A stretch of 64,000 nt of DNA, taken from Oegoconia quadripuncta. Taxonomy: Eukaryota; Arthropoda; Insecta; Lepidoptera; Autostichidae. Location of the stretch: assembly GCA_949316235.1 (NCBI GenBank), contig OX438744.1, positions 4,097,710 to 4,161,709 on the forward strand, given 5' to 3'. The position numbers and the translations under genes are program-made. The notes beneath the pieces are model-generated. The model made no database searches, was not told where the DNA came from, and was given only the letters and a program-made list of their open reading frames with translations. This document shows, one piece after another, positions 57,481 through 64,000 of the stretch; the first letter of the stretch is position 1, and every line of letters starts with the position of its first letter.

Positions 57481-60400
57481 TTAGTTTTGGTTTCGGACTT
57501 TTTTCACTCTTTCAGGAGCATGTTTTAACCATATTTTAATATCATCTTCAATTTCTTTTACTGTAGTTCCGCAACTTGTAGAAATGACACCCTCTGTAAA
57601 AAATATGTCAACATTAACGACGGTTATAAGGTTTTGACGATCGATTGGTGTAGTGGATAGTGACCCTATTAGCGACACCAACGGTTGCGGGTTCGAATCC
57701 CGCGAGGGGTAAATGTTTGTGTGATGAATACCAACATTTATTACCTTATATTAAATATTTATGTATGTTTATCCGTTATCTAATACCCATAGCACAAGCT
57801 TTGCTTAGTTTAGTGTCCGAAATATTTATTCATCTGGTACACCACTGCTCTACATACATGTTTGAACTATATCCATCTGTCTGTTCGCTCGCGCATCACG
57901 TAAAAACCGCCAGATGGATTTAGATGAAATTTGGTACACAGATAGAGCATTATGCTAGGTCAACACATGCAGTGTACTGAATTTGAACTCACCTACAACA
58001 CAATCACGGAGTCGCAGTTGACAAAATGGCTTTTTGTGTGATCGTTTCCCATAAAAGTTGTACTGTTCAGCTAATTGGTCAGATATCACAAATTTCATAA
58101 TTCGGGATACTTTATTAGAGATATCGCGGCCTCCTATATTTTTGAAATAAGAAACCTAAAAAGTTGATATAAATAATTATACAAGAAATCAGTAAGCCTT
58201 TAAGCAGCCTTATAAGGCAAAAAAAAGTAAAATAATGTGTCAAATAAATGAATTAAAATCAAGTAATAAAAAGTCTCACCAAATTGTCCCTATTTTCTTT
58301 AATGGCCAGTAGTGCCTCATTAGCCTCCAGCTCCTCAGAATTTTTCAAGGGCAGTTTAAATTCTGGTTTCAAATTCGAAGTGCCTTTGATATTCTGCATT
58401 AAAATTTCCAATAATTGGTCATTTTGTGTTTTTATTATGCTTAATAATGTAATCACTTTTGATTGAAATCCTGTAATCAAAGTTATCACTTTATCAAGTA
58501 ATGTCAGAACTTTGGACTGAAATCCTGTAATGAAAGGTTTATCAATAAAAAATTACAATTTATAAACTTAAATTTTAGAATTTATACCTGTTAAATTTGG
58601 TGCACACAATAATGATGCAGAAGTGTTATTTAAATTCTCTTGATATGGAGGACGAGATAATTCGGCATCTTGTTCGACATCTACAAAAAATATTTGATTT
58701 TATTAAATAAATAAATACGAGGGTCAGAAACGACACAAGGTCATCAGATCCCAAACTACACACAGCCTATATTATGCGATTTTCTGGATGTTTGAGCCAA
58801 AAAGGGCCACTAGTTTTATCATGATTGAGCAAGAAACAAATAAACATCTAACTAAACTTTCGCATTTATAACATTACTATAGTTGGACTTGGAAGTAGGA
58901 TAGGATATAATATGTAATACCTTGCAGCATACTTGTACTGTCATTATGTAGAGAGACATCTGTATTTTCGATGACACCTCCTCCTGAAATACCCTTTACA
59001 GAGCCGCTGAGAATATCTGTTGATATATAAAAAAAATAAACAGCTTAAGCTTACAATCAAAGCACCCAAGTAAAAAAAATAAGTAGTGATTTTATTAAGT
59101 GTATTTTGAGCATTTTTTACCTAAGTTTGGTGTTGATGTCATCCGATTCTCTGTTGATTTTGTTGATCGAGCTTTAGTAATATCTGCAGGTAGATACAAA
59201 TACAAATATAAACTTATTTAGAAACCAGTGGTTCATTAGTGTTTAAAAATACCATGAGATTCTCAAGTAAAAATTTTAGGCGGAAGAATCAGTGTCATTA
59301 TGGTTAAGCTCAAAGTTTGCACATTTTATGAAAAAATTAAGAATAAAATCACTAATAAAATTACCTATGATACTCTTCCCAATATACCAGTTCAATATAA
59401 GAAAGGACTGGGGGCAATATAAGAAAGGAGGTAGTCTAATAGAACTTTATCAAGAAAATTATGTATGGCGGTTTGGGTTATAAAGATACAAGACTTAAAA
59501 ATAAAGCTATATAAAAAAATTAAACCAATTTTTCCTGTGTAATGTGGAAAGTTTCATCAAAAAAGCTTAGGCAATTTTTTTTTTATTACATATTTATTTT
59601 TTTGGGTGGTGACAACCCCAACAAAGAGCAGGGTACAGAGGCACATACATAAGAATTTTGAAAAAAACAAATTTATTTGTGTATGCTTTAGGAAAGGCTC
59701 TGACTTTGTTCAAATCAGTTTTTATCGAACAGACCACTCAACTCAAATCCTATTGAATAAAGAAATAATGACATCTTTGTGATTTGTTAACAGACTTTAC
59801 CTTAATAATAACATACAAAAAGAATATTCTTTTCTTATAGGCTATTACCTTAGGCTTAGGCTTTTACCCGAATGGGATCCATAGAACAATAAATTAGACT
59901 ATAATATAAAACTCTCTATAATAACACTATTATATAACCCAGATATTTAGTATATTACCCAGATAATGTAAATATAAACATATATATGGAAAAATAAAGC
60001 TTAATAAATAAAATAAATAAATAAAATGTTATTATTAGCATCTGAGTATTATATAGTCAGAGATGGTCATATGACAGCAATAGGGCTCCAATCACGAGGG
60101 CAGGTACAGAATCCTGTAAAACAAAAACTATAGAAGCGAACAATACATATCTACACCTTTACCTTGGGTTATGCTTGCCGTAATATTTTCAAATTTCTTT
60201 TTTAAAGATGGTAGTCTGTGTGTGTCCTCTTCTTCACTAGAAGATATATACCTATTTCTTCTTTTGGGTTGGCGTCTGGAGTTTTTATTTTCTTCTTCGT
60301 CTTCAGTTTGCAAGTCTGAAGTCACTTCCGATAACTTTAACTTTTGTTTTGCTTTTTCTAGATCATCTACCAAAACCAATATAACATACAAAACATGCTC

Positions 60401-60985
60401 TTAGAATGAATAAATCTACTACCATCCCGATGTTCCCAAAATTCCTACTGATTTATGGATTTCAGACACCTCAAACTAGTTAGTTAAAATGAGCACACTA
60501 AAAACAGAGACGTGGGAATACTTAAAATCATGCCTCAAACATAAATCCCTTCTTCATATAAAACACAGGCAGGTATAAGTTAGTAAAGGGTTACGAAGAC
60601 AAATCAGGTATTTAGGGTAGGCCAGTGTATAATACCCAAAGCAAATACCTATATTAATCGTTATAATAGTTGATTGGTTAAGCTAATACTCATTAAAATA
60701 CATTACAAACGAGTCGAAATGTGCCAATCAGGTAAGCGTGGGTTCTAAAAGGACCAACAACCACTATTAATTAATATACGCACCAGTTTCATAAAAGACT
60801 CGTTTTACGGCATATGTCTTCCATTTATCATCTGGTGAAGTGTCCTTAAGCAGTAGTTGATTATAAAGCTTGGTTTGTTTGACGGGGGGCCATAACACTT
60901 CGCTTTTTCTTGGCGTGAGCCAGTCCTTTTTGGCGATTGTTACCGACCCACCGTCTTCTTCACTGAACTGGATTATACTGAACAT
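57481..60985 (-). CDS. DUF4806-type accessory gene of the EnSpm element, 392 residues
   Basis: Eight exons on the - strand: 60985-60784, 60366-60163, 59183-59121, 59016-58921, 58680-58588, 58524-58280, 58155-57993, 57593-57481. All have GT-AG borders and matching phases, and the sum is 1179 nt. The N-terminus (MFSIIQFSEED.., WLTPRKSEVLWPP, WKTYAVKRVF) and an acidic/basic stretch (EVTSDLQTEDEEENKNSRRQ) are typical of insect DUF4806 proteins. Exon 7 (VSYFKNIGGRDISNKVSRIM, FVISDQLAEQYNFYG) and exon 8 (IEDDIKIWLKHAPERVKKV) form the DUF4806 domain. Exon 6 has a GFQSKV..LTLL motif twice. The role is unknown; by position it may be the TNPA-like DNA-binding partner of the transposase (inference). It appears intact. 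A SINE lies in its last intron. Confidence 0.82.
57636..57832 (+). repeat. SINE family C inside the EnSpm element
   Basis: GACGATCGATTGGTGTAGTG, box B GGTTCGAATCCCGCGAGGGG, body GTGTGATGAATACCAACATT and a shortened tail. It lies in the last intron of the DUF4806-type gene, antisense to it. Confidence 0.8.
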
Positions 60986-62194
60986 TACTTGTACAATACC
61001 TGAATTAATTGTTATTCTGAAATTCCTGTTTTGCAAATCCGTGGGCACGTGCTGCGTGGGTCAAAATGGAGGGAAGGAAGGAAGGAGGAAATCGAAAAGA
61101 ACAGATTTTCTTTATAATTCTCCATGTAGGATAGGCAAAAGGTTATATACCATACAGCCTAGTCTTTTAAATTTCTCAGAGACCGTAACGTGTGTAGAAG
61201 GAAAAAAATCTTGCAGTGTTGTCTGTATCACATATTTTTTTTGGTCTTGTTTGTCCTTTCGGACAGGCCTGTATCCACCTGTATCACATAATCAATAGCG
61301 TCAATAGCAGTGAAAGACTTCAACAAACAATTTCACGGCAAAAAAGTGAAGTTTCACCATTCACAAAAAAGAATAGTAGAATATTTATTTCTGATCAGTT
61401 AACACGTGATTTATGTCTGTACAATCATTCAAACTATTACAATAATCTCAAGTCAAAAGTCAAAACAATCAAAAATAAATAAAATGTTAAACTCGATCGC
61501 AAAATATCGATTAAAGCAAAGTAGTGGTTTAGATTGTATTGGTATTAATTATATCGATTTAATAAATTTTCTGGTATTCAATACCCAATATCAATAGCAT
61601 CAATTGATATTTTTTAAGCATTGTATTGTCTCTCACATAAATAAAAGTCTTTCTTGGACGTTTCATTATACTAAAATCTTAATAATTAAACCATCTCTAA
61701 AAGTCAAATCGTCCCTTTTGTTTATTATTATCTCTGTGTAGAGGCGTTTCTGTGTTGCTAGAAAACCCTGCATCAATACGATACGCGCGAATTCGAACGA
61801 CACAGCATTTTGTCATGATTTTATCCATCAGTAAATGAGATCTTGCGATTTTTTTATATCTTCGAATTTTGATTGTTTTGAATTTGATAAAATATATTAA
61901 TTATTGTACAAAGTAACTAATATTTCTAAGAATGATTATACCCGCATTTAATCACAATATAATATTATGTTGTCTTCTCCATAACCTTGATTTTCATTCA
62001 TAAGTACGAATCCGTTGTGCATAAAAAAAACGCTGAAGAGTTTGGTTGAACGTGCTAATCTCAGGAACTACGGATTCTAATTGATATTTTTTTTTGTGTT
62101 GGAGAGTCAATTTTTGCATAGGGCCCTTTTCTCTGCAGGCCCATGTTGGCCTCTTGGGCAGCGGCCATGTCTGGTACATATCACGGCAATAAAT
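60986..62194 (-). other. Upstream region of the EnSpm DUF4806-type gene
   Basis: Expected to hold the element's promoter. A TTCAG|GTATTG donor just before the ATG suggests a 5' UTR exon. A fragment GTACGAATCCGTTGTGCATA plus an A run at about 62005-62030 resembles the tail of SINE B. I see no other coding sequence. Confidence 0.4.
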
Positions 62195-62393
62195 GACGTC
62201 AATTTGGTCGCCGTAATGGGACTAATATGGGACTGACCGCGAAATGACGTTACTAAGACGTACACCTTCGACGAACAATATGACGTCAAATGCAGACCTA
62301 CGAATGCCCGTCATTATGACGTACAACGACGGTGTATATAGTACCGACCCTAAATTGACCTTATAATGTCGTCGTAGTTCGTCATCAGACGTC
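62195..62393. repeat. Right subterminal GACGTC array
   Basis: Three exact GACGTC and at least three GACGT(A/T) variants in 199 bp, next to the right terminal repeat. Sparser than on the left. Confidence 0.75.
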
Positions 62394-62408
62394 ATTGTGC
62401 TACCTGGG

Positions 62409-62580
62409 AACATTGCTGCTTGGCGGCAGATTTAGATAAGATGGTGGTAGCTAGCCAGGCGGACATTTTAATATGCCCTACCACCAACCAAACCGAGTAC
62501 TTAAACATGTACCCCGCTGGGGATCGAACCCGCGACCTCCGAATCGTAAACTCAGTGTTGTTTACATTGAGCCAGGGAGG
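62409..62580 (-). repeat. SINE family B, 5' half, split by the EnSpm element
   Basis: Continues the SINE interrupted at 45046, through GGGATCGAACCCGCGACCTC to the head GAGCCAGGGAGG. Confidence 0.92.
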
Positions 62581-63543
62581 ATAGACAAAAGTAGGTACCA
62601 ATTTACGAACGAGACGGCACCTTATCGAGAAAGAATCGTCCATCAATGACTTTTGACCTAATATATTGGACAGTAATAAAACCTGGCCACCAACTTGCCA
62701 TTCCAAATTTAAAATCACAACCAGAGCTGACACTGAGCCGTCAAGTTATGTATTTTTAGTTATAGATTTATTTAATTTTTACCTTTATGCGTAGGAGAAG
62801 CATATTTCTTCGCTCCATAGGAGTGGTGGCTAGGAAATTTAGGGCGTTACAGGAAGTATGGATATTGCCGTGGTGGGGGAGCGGGGGGCTCGTCTCAGCC
62901 CCCCTCTGGGCTCTAGACACTGTAGTCCTCGTGATAAAGTTATGTTCAACCTGCATCGTGGCACTGGTCAAAGTGATTATACCACCTGCTTTGAAAAGTT
63001 TGCATGGAGAAACTGTTTTGGTGAGTACGTGTATAATTTTATTCGCAAAGTAGGTACCTACGTACCGTGTAGGCCTAAGTCCAGCAGTGGATTTGATTGA
63101 ATTTTACAGGTTGACTACGACGATGACGTACTGTTATCTTATCTCATTGTAGAAAACATAGCCTGATCATTAATGTAGACGTAGATACCCACGTGATGCT
63201 AGAATGCACAAAGTGGAATTCAGTTATTTTGATGTCAAAAGAATTGTGAGTGCTCATAGGAAAAATAATGTGCCACTGTAATTTATTCAATATGTTAAGT
63301 AAGCATTCTGGCGTCACAAATTGCTGGAATCCTCATTTCTCATACGCAAAGACTGCTTAACCTATGATTACCTATAATTTATATCTTAAGAAAACTGGGC
63401 ATAAACTGCATTCCACTTTATGTTTTCTGGCATCACGTAGGTTCGTCAATCTAAGTAGTCCTCTTCCACAAATTAGCTGCTCAATATTCCAATAAAATTA
63501 CTAAAGCCGGGGTCACACACAACGTCATGACTTTCATACGATT
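62581..63543. other. Intergenic stretch, no gene recognised
   Basis: Short frames on both strands at 62700-63100 have no recognisable motif. No SINE or TIR element seen. Confidence 0.4.
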
Positions 63544-63805
63544 TGACGTTGGTGTAGTGGTTAGAAACTCTGCTGCTATACCAAAAGGTCGCGGGTTCGA
63601 ATCCCGCTAGGGGCATATGTTTGTATGATGAATACAGATATGTGTTCCCGAGTTATGGATGTTTTTCATTTATAGATGTATTTATTTACAAAAAAAAAAA
63701 GGATTTGTGTAGTTTATCAACCATCTGGTATCTATAATACAAGCCTAGTTGCTTAGTGTGGAACCAGATGGCGCTGTGTGTATGTGCATAGATATTTTTA
63801 TGTAA
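63544..63805 (+). repeat. SINE family A copy
   Basis: GACGTTGGTGTAGTGGTTAG, box B GGTTCGAATCCCGCTAGGGG, body GTTTGTATGATGAATACAG and tail CAGATGGCGCTGTGTGTATG. Confidence 0.8.
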
Positions 63806-64000
63806 AATTCGCAGCATCTAATATTAACTATAGTATATAAGTATAAATAAAACACCTAATTATTGTTTTATTTCACAAAAAATCCGCAGTACTTAAACAT
63901 AAGACAAGTTACCTGTGTATAACATAATAAACAACATTTAAATCATTTCTTTGTACCTTCATAACTGGTTTATTCCACTTGTGTCCTAAGTCAAGAGAAA

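Larger units (their letters stand above)
45047..62408 (-). mobile_element. EnSpm/CACTA-like DNA transposon, 17.4 kb with nested gypsy
   Basis: Perfect 13-bp terminal inverted repeats CCCAGGTAGCACA at 45047-45059 and complementary at 62396-62408, inside one SINE whose two halves overlap by AA (2-bp target duplication). Subterminal zones are full of GACGTC. It encodes, on the - strand, an eight-exon DUF4806-type gene and a TNP2-like transposase. Without the nested LTR element it would be about 8.1 kb. Assignment to EnSpm/CACTA rests on the transposase architecture, the short target duplication and the subterminal repeats; the ends begin CCC rather than the usual CACT(A/G). Confidence 0.82.

Noticed and set aside
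60163..60366. Separate small gene with a KRRNR-rich product
   Set aside because: Splice borders and phase make it exon 2 of the DUF4806-type gene.
61480..61600. 63-codon + frame near the right end of the EnSpm element
   Set aside because: No motif, AT-rich, and in the presumed upstream region of the - strand gene.

Overview
The window looks like a nuclear contig from a moth or butterfly (Lepidoptera). It is AT-rich, has small exons in long introns with GT-AG borders, and is crowded with tRNA-derived SINEs, fold-back MITEs, LINE tails and repeat types typical of lepidopteran genomes. Only two host genes are supported. They are convergent (tail to tail) and about 12.2 kb apart.

Gene 1 (+ strand, 416-10205) is the 3' part of gliotactin. 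It has six exons that join in one frame (372 residues): the end of the cholinesterase-like ectodomain, one transmembrane helix, a cytoplasmic tail with tyrosine motifs and a C-terminal PDZ ligand ending TTV. The 5' exons lie outside the window. Gene 2 (- strand, 42937-22449) is a complete ARMC3-like gene. Seventeen exons join in one frame (895 residues): armadillo repeats followed by an EDR1-like/transglutaminase-like domain. That last domain carries a Cys, a His and an Asp in the order of a transglutaminase-type triad.

The right third is dominated by a nested set of mobile elements. A tRNA-derived SINE (44873-45046 and 62409-62580) was split by a 17.4-kb EnSpm/CACTA-like DNA transposon (45047-62408; ends CCCAGGTAGCACA, 2-bp target duplication AA, dense GACGTC arrays near both ends). 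The transposon carries two - strand genes. One is an eight-exon DUF4806-type gene (392 residues). The other is a TNP2-like DDE transposase whose ATG begins 5 nt after the first gene's stop. A Ty3/gypsy LTR retrotransposon (47019-56242; two nearly identical 1.64-kb LTRs, open gag and pol, 4-bp target duplication ATGC) then landed in the transposase, so this copy is now broken. The order of insertion is SINE, then EnSpm, then gypsy.

Elsewhere there are three hAT-type MITEs with 8-bp target duplications, a pair of related fold-back elements with tRNA B-box-like motifs in their arms, other TIR/hairpin MITEs, LINE reverse-transcriptase relics, three SINE families, and a 5 x 72-bp tandem array that leaves a 177-codon frame open. 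No functional tRNA, rRNA or CRISPR array was seen. Repeat family names here rest on visible structure (TIRs, TSDs, box motifs, protein motifs), not on database matches.
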